The position numbers and the translations under genes were made by a program. The notes beneath the pieces were generated by a model that was given only the letters and a program-made list of their open reading frames with translations, did no database searches and was not told the origin of the DNA. Of a stretch of DNA of 64,000 nucleotides, positions 9,180-18,312 are shown in pieces (the first letter of the stretch is position 1; every line of letters starts with the position of its first letter). Source of the stretch: Ensifer adhaerens (lineage in GTDB: Bacteria > Pseudomonadota > Alphaproteobacteria > Rhizobiales > Rhizobiaceae); contig NZ_JABEKT010000001.1 in assembly GCF_013283195.1 (NCBI RefSeq), positions 718,795 through 782,794 of the forward strand. Direction: 5' to 3'.

Positions 9180-9782
9180 TCAGTGCGCCTTGCGATAGAC
9201 CCAGAGCTGCGCCGGCGGAATGTTGCGCACGACGAAGTCGAGATGCTGGATGCTGTAGCGATCGGGCATGGCAACGACCGGCGATAGCGGACCGTAGGAA
9301 ATCTGCACGACCGGACGACCGACCGGGATGCGCGACAGAAGATCCTCGATCAGCTCGACGCGACGGTACATCGGGAAATTGAGCAGCGGCACGGCGGAGA
9401 TGACGCTGTCGAAGGTTCGGTCCTTCATCGCCCCAAGCGTCTGCTTCAGATCGAACGCGTCGCCGTTGATGAAGTTGACGTTGGCGTAGTTCGCCTTCAG
9501 CTGCTGGTAGAAGTCGGTGGAGTACTCGACGGAAACCAGATCTTCGGGTGCGATGCCGCGCTCCAGGATCGCTTTGGTGATGACGCCGGTGCCGGGCCCA
9601 AGTTCAAGAACCGGCAGTCCGGAATGGGGATTGATGACGCTCGCCATGCGGCGTGCCGTGACGGAAGACGTCGGCAGGATGGCCCCGACCGCCTTCGCAT
9701 TGCTCATCCACCCCTTGAAGAAACGGATCTCCTCGTCGAATTTCCGGCCAAGCCGTTCCTTCACCTTCACGCGCAAATTCAT
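9180..9782 (-). CDS. pmtA: phospholipid N-methyltransferase PmtA (Sinorhizobium type)
   Basis: SAM-dependent enzyme that methylates phosphatidylethanolamine, ultimately to phosphatidylcholine, at the inner face of the cytoplasmic membrane. 200 residues; opening MNLRVKVKERLGRKFDEEI and SAM-binding motif LELGPGTGVITKAIL match the Sinorhizobium-type enzyme as I remember it. The start at 9780-9782 is supported by GAGGGG 6 bases upstream. Phosphatidylcholine matters for host interaction in rhizobia (known for the group). Lies downstream of dnaN, whose terminator separates the two. Confidence 0.87.
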   Translation of the reverse strand: MNLRVKVKERLGRKFDEEIRFFKGWMSNAKAVGAILPTSSVTARRMASVINPHSGLPVLELGPGTGVITKAILERGIAPEDLVSVEYSTDFYQQLKANYANVNFINGDAFDLKQTLGAMKDRTFDSVISAVPLLNFPMYRRVELIEDLLSRIPVGRPVVQISYGPLSPVVAMPDRYSIQHLDFVVRNIPPAQLWVYRKAH

Positions 9783-9945
9783 TGAACCCCTCAAAACCGT
9801 CGTCCTCTCATACGGATCGTCCGGTCTCGCTGATTCGAGCGGGGCACGGACATTGCGAATATAATGTGATCCCATCTGCGGCAAAAACAAGTCTGTCTAC
9901 GCCTGAAAGCGTCGTCTTATCAACAACGCACGAATATCCACGCCA

Positions 9946-9976
9946 ACAAAAAACCCGCCACGCGGGGCGTGACGGG
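9946..9976 (-). terminator. Rho-independent terminator of dnaN
   Basis: A stem of about 10 bp with one mismatch (CCCGTCACGC with GCGTGGCGGG on the minus strand), directly followed by TTTTTTG on that strand. It lies 28 bases past the dnaN stop. Confidence 0.85.
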
Positions 9977-10003
9977 TCGCTGTCTTCATCGCGGCACGGG
10001 CGA

Positions 10004-11122
10004 CTAAACCCGCATTGGCATCAATACGTAAAGCGCATCTTCGGCCGCCAGATCGCGCACCAGCGTCGGCGAGCCCGGGTCTGCGAGCATGAAGATGGCG
10101 TCGGTTCCGGTCAGCTGCGAGGTGATGTCGAGCAGGTACTTGGCGTTGAAGCCGATTTCGAGCGGATCGTGCTCGTAGCCCACAGGCAGCTCTTCGGTCG
10201 CACTGCCCGAATCCGGGTTGTTGACCGTCAGTGTCATCTGGCCGTCTGTCAGCGCCAGCTTCACGGCGCGTCCGCGCTCGGAGGAAATCGTCGAAACGCG
10301 GTCGACGGCCTGGGCGAAGGACTGGCAGTCGACACGCAGTTCCTTGTCGTTGTTGGCGGGGATGACGCGCTGGTAATCCGGGAAAGTGCCGTCGATCAGC
10401 TTCGAAGTCATCACGATCGAGCCGATCGTCAGGCGGATCTTTGCGTCCGAGACTTCGACCGTCACGACGATATCGGGATTGTCGAGCAGCTTCTGCAGCT
10501 CGCTGACGGTCTTGCGCGGAATGATGATGCCGGGCATGCCCTCGGAGCCGGACGGCGCCTCGACGTCGGCGCGCGCAAGGCGGTGACCGTCTGTCGCCAC
10601 GGCGCGCAGCTTCAGGTCGCCCTTGCTCTCGACCGTGTGCACGAAGATGCCGTTGAGATAGTAGCGGGTTTCCTCGGTCGAGATCGCGAACTGCGTCCGG
10701 TCGATCAGCATCTTCAGGTCTGTCGCCTTGAGGCGGAAGGTATGGGAGAAGCTGCCGGCCGTCAGGTCGGGGAAGTCGGATTGCGGCAGGCACTGCAGCG
10801 AGAATTTCGACCGGCCGGACTGGACCGTCATCGCCGTGCCCTCGGCGTTGGTCGCCAGCAGGACTTCCGAGCCATCGGGCAGCTTGCGCACGATATCGTA
10901 GAGCAGATGCGCGGGAACGGTGGTGGCGCCGGCCTGTTCGACCTGCGCCGGTGTCGCCTCGGTGATCTCGAGGTCGAGGTCGGTCGCCTTCATTTCGAGG
11001 CTGGCACCGTCGGAGCGCAACAGGACGTTCGAGAGGATCGGGATCGTATTTCGCCGTTCGACCACGCGGTGAACGTGGTTCAGCGACTTCAGAAGATTGG
11101 ACCGCTCGAGAGTAATGCGCAT
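10004..11122 (-). CDS. dnaN: DNA polymerase III beta subunit (sliding clamp)
   Basis: 372 residues, the usual length for the three-domain beta clamp that tethers polymerase III to DNA. Typical elements are the opening MRITLERSNLLKSLNHVHRVVERRNTIPIL (start of that block only), GTFPDYQRVIP in domain 3 and the C-terminal MPMRV that forms the clamp's peptide-binding edge. Unlike in Escherichia coli, it is not next to dnaA (about 47 kb away here), as usual for rhizobia. Strong terminator downstream; the 255-base gap upstream is a divergent promoter region shared with rsmI. Confidence 0.97.
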   Translation of the reverse strand: MRITLERSNLLKSLNHVHRVVERRNTIPILSNVLLRSDGASLEMKATDLDLEITEATPAQVEQAGATTVPAHLLYDIVRKLPDGSEVLLATNAEGTAMTVQSGRSKFSLQCLPQSDFPDLTAGSFSHTFRLKATDLKMLIDRTQFAISTEETRYYLNGIFVHTVESKGDLKLRAVATDGHRLARADVEAPSGSEGMPGIIIPRKTVSELQKLLDNPDIVVTVEVSDAKIRLTIGSIVMTSKLIDGTFPDYQRVIPANNDKELRVDCQSFAQAVDRVSTISSERGRAVKLALTDGQMTLTVNNPDSGSATEELPVGYEHDPLEIGFNAKYLLDITSQLTGTDAIFMLADPGSPTLVRDLAAEDALYVLMPMRV

Positions 11123-11377
11123 GGGATGCTACCGCTTTCAACCGTTGCTCGGCGGGCGAGGCTCCCGCCGCAGCGTCAACTGCGAGTGTCCCGGCCGACC
11201 GACCGGAAGGATGTGGACCGGCAAAATGGCAGAAACATCGCCTGAAAAGCAAGGGGTTTGACGGGCGCTGTCCCCAGATGACGCGCGCGCCGGGTGCTTG
11301 CCGCCCTTGCCCTGCCATGTCGGCTCACTCATAAAGGCTAAAACCGGTCAGCCGGCACAGTCATCAGGAAGCTGCAG

Positions 11378-12307
11378 TTGGAAAAACACAAGACGTCGGA
11401 CGCTACGGACGGGCAGAAGCAGCGCGGCTACCGCCTGCACAATGCCACCATTCCTGCGCGCCCGCTCGATGTTGCACTTTATCTCGTGGCGACGCCGATC
11501 GGCAATTTGGGCGACATTACCTTGCGTGCGTTGGAAACGCTTGCGGGCGCTGATGTGCTCGCCTGCGAGGACACGCGCGTGACCCGCGTGCTGCTCGACC
11601 GCTACGGCATCGTCAATCGGCCCTATGCCTATCACGAGCACAACGCCGACGAGGTCGGCCCGCGGTTGCTGGCAGCTCTTGGCGAAGGCAGGTCGGTGGC
11701 GCTGGTCTCCGATGCCGGAACACCACTGGTCTCCGATCCCGGCTACAGGCTGGCGCAACTGGCCATCGAGGCCGGCCACCGCGTCGTGCCAATCCCCGGC
11801 GCCTCGGCGCCGCTTGCAGCCCTCGTCGGTTCCGGTCTGCCGAACGATGCCTTTCTCTTTGCCGGCTTCCTGCCGACAAAGGACAAGGCCAAGCGCGATC
11901 GGCTGCAGGAGCTGGCGGCGGTGCCGGCGACGCTGATGTTCTTCGAATCGCCACACCGGATCGCGGCCACGGTAACGGCTGCCGCCGCCGTGCTCGGCGA
12001 AAACAGAAGGGCGACGGTCTGCCGCGAACTGACAAAGACCTTTGAAGAGTTCCGCCGCGGTACGCTGGGTGAGCTCAAGGCGTTCTATGACGACGCCGGC
12101 GCGGTCAAGGGCGAGATCGTGTTCGTCATCGGCCCGCCGGATGCGCCGCCGGAGCCGGAGGCCGCCGACGTCGACGCGCTGCTCGTCCGGCTGATCGCCG
12201 ACATGTCGACCGGCAAGGCGGCGACCGAAGCCGCCAAACAGACGGGCCTTCCGCGCAAGGAGCTTTACGACCGGTTGCTGGAACTGAAGGACCGCGATGG
12301 CGACTGA
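11378..12307 (+). CDS. rsmI: 16S rRNA 2'-O-methyltransferase RsmI
   Basis: SAM-dependent enzyme that 2'-O-methylates C1402 of 16S rRNA. 309 residues of the tetrapyrrole-methylase fold, with [48 protein letters not shown] and [17 protein letters not shown] in order. The start is a TTG at 11378-11380 preceded by AGGA at 9 bases; no ATG fits before the conserved region. An N-terminal extension of about 30 residues precedes the core. Overlaps yraN by 11 bases, a common rsmI-yraN arrangement. Confidence 0.94.
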   Translation: MEKHKTSDATDGQKQRGYRLHNATIPARPLDVALYLVATPIGNLGDITLRALETLAGADVLACEDTRVTRVLLDRYGIVNRPYAYHEHNADEVGPRLLAALGEGRSVALVSDAGTPLVSDPGYRLAQLAIEAGHRVVPIPGASAPLAALVGSGLPNDAFLFAGFLPTKDKAKRDRLQELAAVPATLMFFESPHRIAATVTAAAAVLGENRRATVCRELTKTFEEFRRGTLGELKAFYDDAGAVKGEIVFVIGPPDAPPEPEAADVDALLVRLIADMSTGKAATEAAKQTGLPRKELYDRLLELKDRDGD

Positions 12308-12665
12308 CGGCCCCGATCGACGCAAGCTTCAGGCTCAGAGGCGCGGTCGGTTCGCCGAGTATCGCGCGGCCCTTTGCCTGATCGTCAAGGGCTATCGCAT
12401 CGTCGCCATGCGCTATCGCACCAGGCTCGGCGAAATCGATATCATCGCCAGGCGGGGCGATCTCATTGCCTGCGTCGAGGTCAAGGCCCGCCGCTCGGCT
12501 GACGACGGCGTCTTTGCCGTCACCGCAACAGCGCAGCACCGCATTCGCGCCGCCAGCGATCTCTGGCTCGCGCGCCAGCCCGATTTCGTCAGGCTTTCCG
12601 TGCGTTACGACATCATCACGGTGACACCCTGGCGCTGGCCGCGGCATCTGCCCGATGCGTTTTGA
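12297..12665 (+). CDS. yraN: YraN/UPF0102 family nuclease-like protein
   Basis: 122-residue restriction-endonuclease-like fold protein. The conserved core is [13 protein letters not shown], then [21 protein letters not shown], which carries the acidic and lysine residues (E-D-E-K) of this fold. Biological role is not established; it is usually found beside rsmI and gshB. Here the ugp operon separates it from gshB. Translationally coupled to rsmI by an 11-base overlap. Confidence 0.87.
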   Translation: MATDGPDRRKLQAQRRGRFAEYRAALCLIVKGYRIVAMRYRTRLGEIDIIARRGDLIACVEVKARRSADDGVFAVTATAQHRIRAASDLWLARQPDFVRLSVRYDIITVTPWRWPRHLPDAF

Positions 12666-12735
12666 ACCGACGCCGGACGAGGGAAAATGATTGTGGTGTT
12701 CCGCCTGCATTCCGTCTTGGAACAAATTTGCGAAT

Positions 12736-12775
12736 TTGTAATCGTCCCGACATAAAAGCGTTACCGGCCTGTCAT
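12736..12775 (+). promoter_or_regulatory. phased array of PHO-box-like heptamers upstream of ugpB
   Basis: Heptamers resembling the PhoB half-site CTGTCAT recur at exact 11-base steps: TTGTAAT at 12736, CCGACAT at 12747, GCGTTAC (poor) at 12758 and CTGTCAT (perfect) at 12769. PhoB binds such 7+4 direct repeats. The last repeat ends 50 bases before the ugpB start. The spacing is seen directly; phosphate control is inferred. Confidence 0.5.
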
Positions 12776-12825
12776 GGAAGGCCACTAGTCCACTGCCATC
12801 CGCAATCCGGTGGAGAGGACCAGTC

Positions 12826-14124
12826 ATGTTCAAGAAAATTTCGCTCGCAGCTTTCACCCTTGCTTTTTCGGCAACCTCGTCGCTTGCCGCAACCGATATT
12901 ACCTGGTGGCACGGCATGGCCGGCCGCAACGGCGAAGTCATCAACGAGATCTCGCAGAAGTTCAACGAAGCCCAGAGCGCCTGCGCGCTGACGCCGGTTT
13001 CGAAGGGCACCTATGAGGAAGCGCTGGCTTCCGGCATCGCCGCATTCCGCTCGGGCGAACAGCCCAACATCCTGCAGGTCTTCGACGCGGGCGCCGCGAC
13101 CATCATCAACGCCAAGGGCGCCGTCGTTCCTGCCGAAGACCTCATCATCAAGGCCGGCCATACCTTCGACCGCAACGCTTTCATTGACGGCGTGCGCTAC
13201 TTCTACGCTGACAGCGAAGGCAAGTTCGTCGGCATGCCGTTCAACTCCTCGGCGCCGATCATGTACGTCAACGACGAAGCCCTGAAGAAGGCCGGCGTCG
13301 AAGCCCCGAAGACCTGGGAAGAGTTCGAGGCCGCTGCACCCAAGCTGAAGGCTGCCGGCTACATCCCGCTCGTTCAGTCGCAGCTGACCTGGCAGTTCAC
13401 CGAGAACTTCTTCTCGCGCAACAACATCCAGTTCGCCACCAACAACAACGGCTACGACAGCGTCGTCGACACCACGTTGAAGGTCACTGACCCGAACCTC
13501 ATCATGATGTTCGACAAGCTCAAGGCCTGGAAGGACGAAGGCTACTTCGCCTTCTACGGCGCCGGCTGGAACGACAACCAGAAGGTCTTCGAAGAAGGCA
13601 AGGCTGCATTCTGGATCGGCTCGTCCGGTTCGTTCGGCGGCCTGCAGAAGACGGCGCAGATGCCGTTCTCGGCAACGTTCCTGCCCTATTGGAACGCCAT
13701 CGAGGGTGCCGGCACCAACTCCTTCATCGGTGGTGCTGCCCTGTTTGCGATGTCGGGCAAGACCGACGAGGAAAACAAGTGCGTTGCCGACTTCTTCCAG
13801 TTCCTGACCTCGCCTGAAATCCAGTACTTCTACCACAAGGCTACCGGCTACGTGGCCATCACCAAGGCAGCCTACGAACTTGCCCAGAAGGACGGCTACT
13901 ACAAGGAAAAGCCGGTTGCGGAAGTCGGCATCAAGCAGCTGATGCTGCCGGCTGGTGACTGGTCGAAGGGCTACCGCCTCGGCTTCTACCCGCAGATCCG
14001 CGAGATCATGGAGCGCGAATACGGCCGCATTTTCTCCGGTGAAACCACCGTCAAGGACGCCTTCGACACCATCGAGAAGGAAGGCAACGACCTGCTCGCC
14101 CGCTTCGCCAAGACGGCCGGCTGA
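12826..14124 (+). CDS. ugpB: sn-glycerol-3-phosphate-type ABC transporter substrate-binding protein
   Basis: Periplasmic binding protein, 432 residues, with a signal peptide ending near SSLAA (residue 23). The mature protein starts with DITWWHGMAGRNGEVINEI. Correspondences to enteric UgpB are visible along the length: KGTYEEALASGIAAFRSGEQPNILQV, MPFNSSAPIMYVNDEALKKAG, FIGGAALFAMSGK and the YHKATGYVAITKAAYELAQ block. Likely binds glycerol-3-phosphate or glycerophosphodiesters; a sugar ligand is the main alternative. First gene of ugpBAEC-EEP, behind a PHO-box-like array and a GGAGAGG ribosome site. Confidence 0.8.
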   Translation: MFKKISLAAFTLAFSATSSLAATDITWWHGMAGRNGEVINEISQKFNEAQSACALTPVSKGTYEEALASGIAAFRSGEQPNILQVFDAGAATIINAKGAVVPAEDLIIKAGHTFDRNAFIDGVRYFYADSEGKFVGMPFNSSAPIMYVNDEALKKAGVEAPKTWEEFEAAAPKLKAAGYIPLVQSQLTWQFTENFFSRNNIQFATNNNGYDSVVDTTLKVTDPNLIMMFDKLKAWKDEGYFAFYGAGWNDNQKVFEEGKAAFWIGSSGSFGGLQKTAQMPFSATFLPYWNAIEGAGTNSFIGGAALFAMSGKTDEENKCVADFFQFLTSPEIQYFYHKATGYVAITKAAYELAQKDGYYKEKPVAEVGIKQLMLPAGDWSKGYRLGFYPQIREIMEREYGRIFSGETTVKDAFDTIEKEGNDLLARFAKTAG

Positions 14125-14129
14125 TCTCG

Positions 14130-15125
14130 ATGACAACTGGAACGGAACGCCTCCCCGCGACGCGGGGAGGGACTGCAACGGATGGGCGTCGCTCGGGCGC
14201 CCTCCGGCTGTTCGGCGGCAAGGCGAAGGGCGGCGATGAAGCGGCCAAGCGCGTGCAATTCTCTTCGCCCTACCTGCCCTACCTCTTCCTGGCGCCGCAA
14301 CTGGCGATCATCTTCGTATTTTTCTATTGGCCGTCGATTCAGGCGATCCAGTCGTCCTTCTATCTGGAAGACCCCTTCGGCTTCGGCTCGACCTTCGTCG
14401 GCATGGCGAACTACACCGACGTGCTGAAATCCGGCGAGTATCTGGGTATCGCGCGCTTCACGGCGATCTTCACCGCGCTCGTCACCTTCTTCGCGCTGTC
14501 GATCGGCCTGCTGCTGGCCGTCAAGGCGGATGGCGTCATCCGCGGCAACGCCAGCTACAAGACGCTGCTCATCTGGGTCTATGCGATCGCGCCGCCGGTT
14601 GCCGGCCTGATCGGCATGATGTTCTTCGACCAGCATATCGGCCCGATCGTCGAACTTGCTCGATGGTTCGGCTGGGACATCAAGGTCGGCCTCAACTATT
14701 CCGATACTGCCTTCGCGATGATCGTCGTCTCGGTCTGGAAGCAGATCCCCTACAATTTCATCTTCTTCCTCTCCGGCCTGCAGGGCATCCCGGTGGCGGT
14801 GCGCGAGGCCGCGGCGATGGATTGCCGCTCGGGCTTCCGTCGCTTCTGGACGGTGATCCTGCCGCTGCTCGCACCGACCGCCTTCTTCCTCCTGATTATC
14901 AACGTCACCTACGCGCTGTTCGACACCTTCGGCGTCATCGACGTGATGGTGAAGGACAAGGCGGCGAATAATCCGATCACCCTTGTCTACAAGGTCTACA
15001 TGGATGGTTTCCGCGGCAACGACCTCGGCGGCTCCTCGGCCCAGTCGGTCATCCTGATGCTCATCGTCTTCGTTCTCACCATCTTCCAGTTCCGCTTCAT
15101 CGAGCGGCGCGTGCACTACAATTGA
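14130..15125 (+). CDS. ugpA: sn-glycerol-3-phosphate-type ABC transporter permease UgpA
   Basis: Inner-membrane permease with six predicted membrane segments. The EAA loop that docks on the ATPase reads VREAAAMDCRSGFRRFWTV near residue 225. The family core begins at YLPYLFLAPQLAIIF, about residue 48. The first 41 residues from the ATG at 14130 are low-complexity and contain a perfect GC hairpin, so the true start may be the in-frame GTG at 14253. Neither candidate has a convincing ribosome site. Follows ugpB by 5 bases. Confidence 0.85.
   Translation: MTTGTERLPATRGGTATDGRRSGALRLFGGKAKGGDEAAKRVQFSSPYLPYLFLAPQLAIIFVFFYWPSIQAIQSSFYLEDPFGFGSTFVGMANYTDVLKSGEYLGIARFTAIFTALVTFFALSIGLLLAVKADGVIRGNASYKTLLIWVYAIAPPVAGLIGMMFFDQHIGPIVELARWFGWDIKVGLNYSDTAFAMIVVSVWKQIPYNFIFFLSGLQGIPVAVREAAAMDCRSGFRRFWTVILPLLAPTAFFLLIINVTYALFDTFGVIDVMVKDKAANNPITLVYKVYMDGFRGNDLGGSSAQSVILMLIVFVLTIFQFRFIERRVHYN
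14150..14170. other. intercistronic GC hairpin at the ugpB/ugpA junction
   Basis: CCTCCCCGC pairs perfectly with GCGGGGAGG around a GAC loop, 25 bases after the ugpB stop. Such hairpins after the binding-protein gene often protect its mRNA and raise its yield relative to the permeases (known for other ABC importers; inference here). The stem core resembles the CCCCGC/GCGGGG stems of the palindromic repeats at 33.6 and 42 kb. Confidence 0.55.
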
Positions 15126-15135
15126 GGCGGGGCCG

Positions 15136-15978
15136 ATGTATCGCACCAAGTTTTTCGACCACGTCATCCTGCTCTTCGGCGTCTTCATCATGGTGGCGCC
15201 TGTCGTGGTCGCCTTCATGACCTCGACACACGAGGCGGCCGATATCCACCGCAACGGCCTCAGCCTCACCTGGGGTGGTCACTTCGTCGAAACCTACGAG
15301 ACGGTTCTGACCCGCAAGGGCGGGTTCACGGGCAAGATCACCGGTCTCAACATGATGATGAACTCGATGATCCTGGGCCTCGGCTTCGCGGTCGGCAAGA
15401 TCGTCCTGTCGATGCTGGCCGCCTATGCGATCGTCTATTTTCGCTTCCGGCTCGGCACCTTCTTCTTCTGGATCATCTTCACGACGCTGCTGCTGCCGCT
15501 CGAAGTGCGCATTCTTCCGTCCTATGAAGTGATGAACACGCTGAAGCTGACCAACACCTATACCGGCCTGATCGTGCCGCTGCTGGCGTCGGCGACGGGC
15601 ACCTTCTACTTCCGGCAGTTCTTCAAGTCGGTGCCGGATGAGCTGCTCGAGGCGGCGCGCATCGATGGCGCCGGGCCGTTCAAGTTCTTCATCGACGTGC
15701 TGGTGCCGCTGTCGCGCACGATGATGGCGGCGATCTTCATCATCATGTTCGTCTATGGCTGGAACCAGTATCTCTGGCCGACATTGATGACCACCGACGA
15801 AGGCTTCTTCACGCTGGTGCGCGGCATCAAGCAGATCCTGCTCGTCTGGGTCGGCTCCAACATCCCCGATTACAACGAGGCCTTTGCGCTGGCGATCCTC
15901 GCCATGCTGCCGCCGGTGCTGATCGTGGTGATCTTCCAGCGCTGGTTCATCAAGGGCCTGACGGAAAGCGACAAGTAG
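15136..15978 (+). CDS. ugpE: sn-glycerol-3-phosphate-type ABC transporter permease UgpE
   Basis: 280-residue inner-membrane permease and partner of UgpA, with about six membrane helices. The coupling EAA loop is [19 protein letters not shown] near residues 171-189. The [18 protein letters not shown] and [14 protein letters not shown] segments are typical of UgpE/MalG-type permeases. Starts 10 bases after the ugpA stop, consistent with one operon. Confidence 0.87.
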   Translation: MYRTKFFDHVILLFGVFIMVAPVVVAFMTSTHEAADIHRNGLSLTWGGHFVETYETVLTRKGGFTGKITGLNMMMNSMILGLGFAVGKIVLSMLAAYAIVYFRFRLGTFFFWIIFTTLLLPLEVRILPSYEVMNTLKLTNTYTGLIVPLLASATGTFYFRQFFKSVPDELLEAARIDGAGPFKFFIDVLVPLSRTMMAAIFIIMFVYGWNQYLWPTLMTTDEGFFTLVRGIKQILLVWVGSNIPDYNEAFALAILAMLPPVLIVVIFQRWFIKGLTESDK

Positions 15979-16042
15979 ACAACGCTGCGGCGGGATCGTC
16001 CTCGCCGCGCGCTCAAACGCAATTTTACCAACGGAGGCAGCC

Positions 16043-17158
16043 ATGGCGGCCATCACCATAGCCGAGGTCTCGAAGATCTATACCGGCAACGTCGAGGCGG
16101 TGAAGTCCGTCTCGATCGATATCGAGGACGGCGAATTCATCGTGCTGGTCGGTCCATCCGGCTGCGGCAAGTCCACGCTCCTGCGCATGGTCGCGGGGCT
16201 TGAGGGCATCTCGAAGGGCACGGTGAAGATCGGCTCGCGCGTCATCAACGAGGTTGACCCGGCCGAGCGCGACATCGCCATGGTGTTCCAGAACTATGCG
16301 CTCTATCCGCATATGACCGTCTACCAGAACCTCGCCTACGGTCTGAAGAACCGCAAGACGCCGAAGGCCGAGATCGACGCGCGCGTCGCGGAAGCCGCGC
16401 GCATGCTGGAGATCGAGCCCTATCTCGACCGCAAGCCGCGCGCGCTTTCCGGCGGCCAGCGCCAGCGTGTCGCCATGGGCCGCGCCATTGTGAGAAAGCC
16501 GGCGGCGTTCCTCTTCGACGAACCCCTGTCCAATCTCGATGCGAAGCTGCGTGTCTCCATGCGCGGCGAGATCAAGCGGCTGCAGAAGCGCCTCGGCACC
16601 ACGTCGCTCTACGTCACCCACGACCAGCTGGAGGCGATGACGCTTGCCGACCGGCTCGTGGTGCTGAACGGCGGCCGGATCGAGCAGATCGGCCGTCCGC
16701 TCGATGTCTATCATCGCCCGGCCTCGACCTTCGTCGCGAGCTTCATCGGCTCGCCGGCCATGAACCTGATCAAGGGCAATATCAAAGGCGCAAGCCTGCA
16801 TATCGGCGCCTACCGGATCGAGCTTGGCGATCATGCTCCGGTCGAAGGACCTGTAACAGTCGGCCTGCGCGCCGAGGATCTGAGGCTTGCCGGCGTCGGC
16901 GAGGACGCGATGCTGTTCCAGGTCGACTATGTCGAGGAGCTGGGCGCACAACGCCTCGTCCACGGCACCCTCGAGGATCAGGCGCTGACGGTGGCGCTTT
17001 CTCCCGAAATCCCGCTCTCCGGCGATCTCGCCGTGACCATCGCGACAGACCGCCTGCATTTCTTTTCGCCCGACAATGGCAAGCGACTGGAGCGCGGCGC
17101 GTCGTTCGCCAATATGGGCGAAAGCGCACGTCCCCTCAGCCTGGAGCCGGCATTGTGA
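16043..17158 (+). CDS. ugpC: sn-glycerol-3-phosphate-type ABC transporter ATP-binding protein UgpC
   Basis: 371-residue ATPase of the importer. Walker A is [11 protein letters not shown] (about residues 37-47), the Q-loop is [12 protein letters not shown], the signature is [16 protein letters not shown], Walker B is [15 protein letters not shown] and the switch histidine lies in YVTHDQ. The C-terminal third is a MalK-type TOBE regulatory domain ([10 protein letters not shown]). Preceded by GGAGGCAGCC. Its TGA overlaps the GTG start of the next gene in a 4-base GTGA, indicating translational coupling to the EEP hydrolase. Confidence 0.9.
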   Translation: MAAITIAEVSKIYTGNVEAVKSVSIDIEDGEFIVLVGPSGCGKSTLLRMVAGLEGISKGTVKIGSRVINEVDPAERDIAMVFQNYALYPHMTVYQNLAYGLKNRKTPKAEIDARVAEAARMLEIEPYLDRKPRALSGGQRQRVAMGRAIVRKPAAFLFDEPLSNLDAKLRVSMRGEIKRLQKRLGTTSLYVTHDQLEAMTLADRLVVLNGGRIEQIGRPLDVYHRPASTFVASFIGSPAMNLIKGNIKGASLHIGAYRIELGDHAPVEGPVTVGLRAEDLRLAGVGEDAMLFQVDYVEELGAQRLVHGTLEDQALTVALSPEIPLSGDLAVTIATDRLHFFSPDNGKRLERGASFANMGESARPLSLEPAL

Positions 17159-18147
17159 TCGAAAAGACCGTCAGCATCCTTGCCGTGCCGTCGCAGGAAA
17201 CCCGCGCCGGTTTCACGGCGATCGAGCGCTCGATCGCGGCCCACGACGCCGTGCTGGCGACGTTGCCCGAGATGAGCAGCATCGAAATCGGCGGCGAACC
17301 ATCGTCGCGTGAACCGCTGTCCTACCCGTTCACCGTTGCTGCCTGGAACCTGGAACGCTGCCTGTTTGCGCCGGAGAGTGCGGCCCATCTGGCGGCAACC
17401 GCAGCGCCGGTCGTTCTGCTTTCGGAAATGGACAACGGCATGGCCCGCACCGGCCAGCGCCACCCGACGGCAGAAGTCGCCGCCATCCTTCAGATGCAAT
17501 ATGCCTATGGTGTCGAGTTCATCGAGCTTGGCCTCGGTTCCGATACGGAACTGGAATTCTGCAAGGACGATTTTAACGCGAAGGGCTTTCACGGCAACGC
17601 ACTGATGGCCGCGGTGCCGCTCGCGCGACTGTTCATGCTCCGTCTCTGGGGCGAGCGGCCCTGGTTCATGGATGGCGGCGACCAGCCGCGTGTCGGCGAA
17701 CGTTTTGCCGTCGGTGCGGTGATCGAGACCGAAGCCGGCCCCTTCGTTGCAGTCTCCACCCATCTCGAAAGCGCCACAACGGCGCCCTACCGCGAGCGGC
17801 AGGTCAATGAACTCATCGATGCGCTCGATGAAGCCTTCCCCGACATGCCGGTCCTGATCGGCGGCGATCTCAACACTGGCAACCATGCCGGCGGCGATTT
17901 CGAGGCCGAAGGGCTGTTTGCCATGAGTGCGGCGCGCGGCTTCACCCGCCATGGCGGACCGATCGATCAGATGACCACCCGCCCCAGCCTGATCACACGC
18001 TGGCCGGAGCGGGCGATGAAGCTCGACTGGTTTCTGTCACGGGGCCTGAAGATCGGCGAAAGCCGGATCATTTCCTCGCTCGACGCAAACGGCCGCCCGC
18101 TGTCTGATCATGATCTCATCACCTGCGTCGTCGAGGGCTTCGAGTAG
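17155..18147 (+). CDS. endonuclease/exonuclease/phosphatase-fold hydrolase coupled to ugpC
   Basis: 330-residue EEP-superfamily metal-dependent phosphodiesterase or phosphatase with no signal peptide, so probably cytoplasmic. The catalytic set appears complete: AWNLERC (Asn), [11 protein letters not shown] (metal-binding Glu), STHLES (His), GGDLNTGNH (Asp and Asn), KLDWFLSRG and LSDHDLI (Asp-His pair). The GTG start overlaps the ugpC stop. The position matches that of ugpQ in enteric ugp operons, so a role in cleaving imported phosphodiesters is inferred. A nuclease or sphingomyelinase-like activity remains possible. Confidence 0.82.
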   Translation: MIEKTVSILAVPSQETRAGFTAIERSIAAHDAVLATLPEMSSIEIGGEPSSREPLSYPFTVAAWNLERCLFAPESAAHLAATAAPVVLLSEMDNGMARTGQRHPTAEVAAILQMQYAYGVEFIELGLGSDTELEFCKDDFNAKGFHGNALMAAVPLARLFMLRLWGERPWFMDGGDQPRVGERFAVGAVIETEAGPFVAVSTHLESATTAPYRERQVNELIDALDEAFPDMPVLIGGDLNTGNHAGGDFEAEGLFAMSAARGFTRHGGPIDQMTTRPSLITRWPERAMKLDWFLSRGLKIGESRIISSLDANGRPLSDHDLITCVVEGFE

Positions 18148-18193
18148 CCTTGCCTAAGGCGGGTCCGCATTCTACATGTTGCGGGCTCTTTTG

Positions 18194-18296
18194 GAGCGGG
18201 GCGATGAAAAGGGTGTGCGACCTTCTGCACGACCCCGCTCTAACGTATTAGATTCGATCGCGATCTTGGACGAACTGATCCAATGTCATCGTGATC
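18194..18296. repeat. degraded two-hairpin rhizobial intergenic repeat upstream of gshB
   Basis: First dyad: GAGCGGGG at 18194-18201 with CCCCGCTC at 18233-18240. Second dyad: 18256-18270 with 18279-18296 (GATCGCGAT...TTGGA against TCCAATGTCATCGTGATC, imperfect). The layout and wording resemble a short palindromic repeat I have seen between genes in Rhizobium and Sinorhizobium genomes. It occupies most of the gap and ends 17 bases before the gshB start. Confidence 0.5.
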
Positions 18297-18312
18297 CAAC
18301 GGGGACGGGAAG

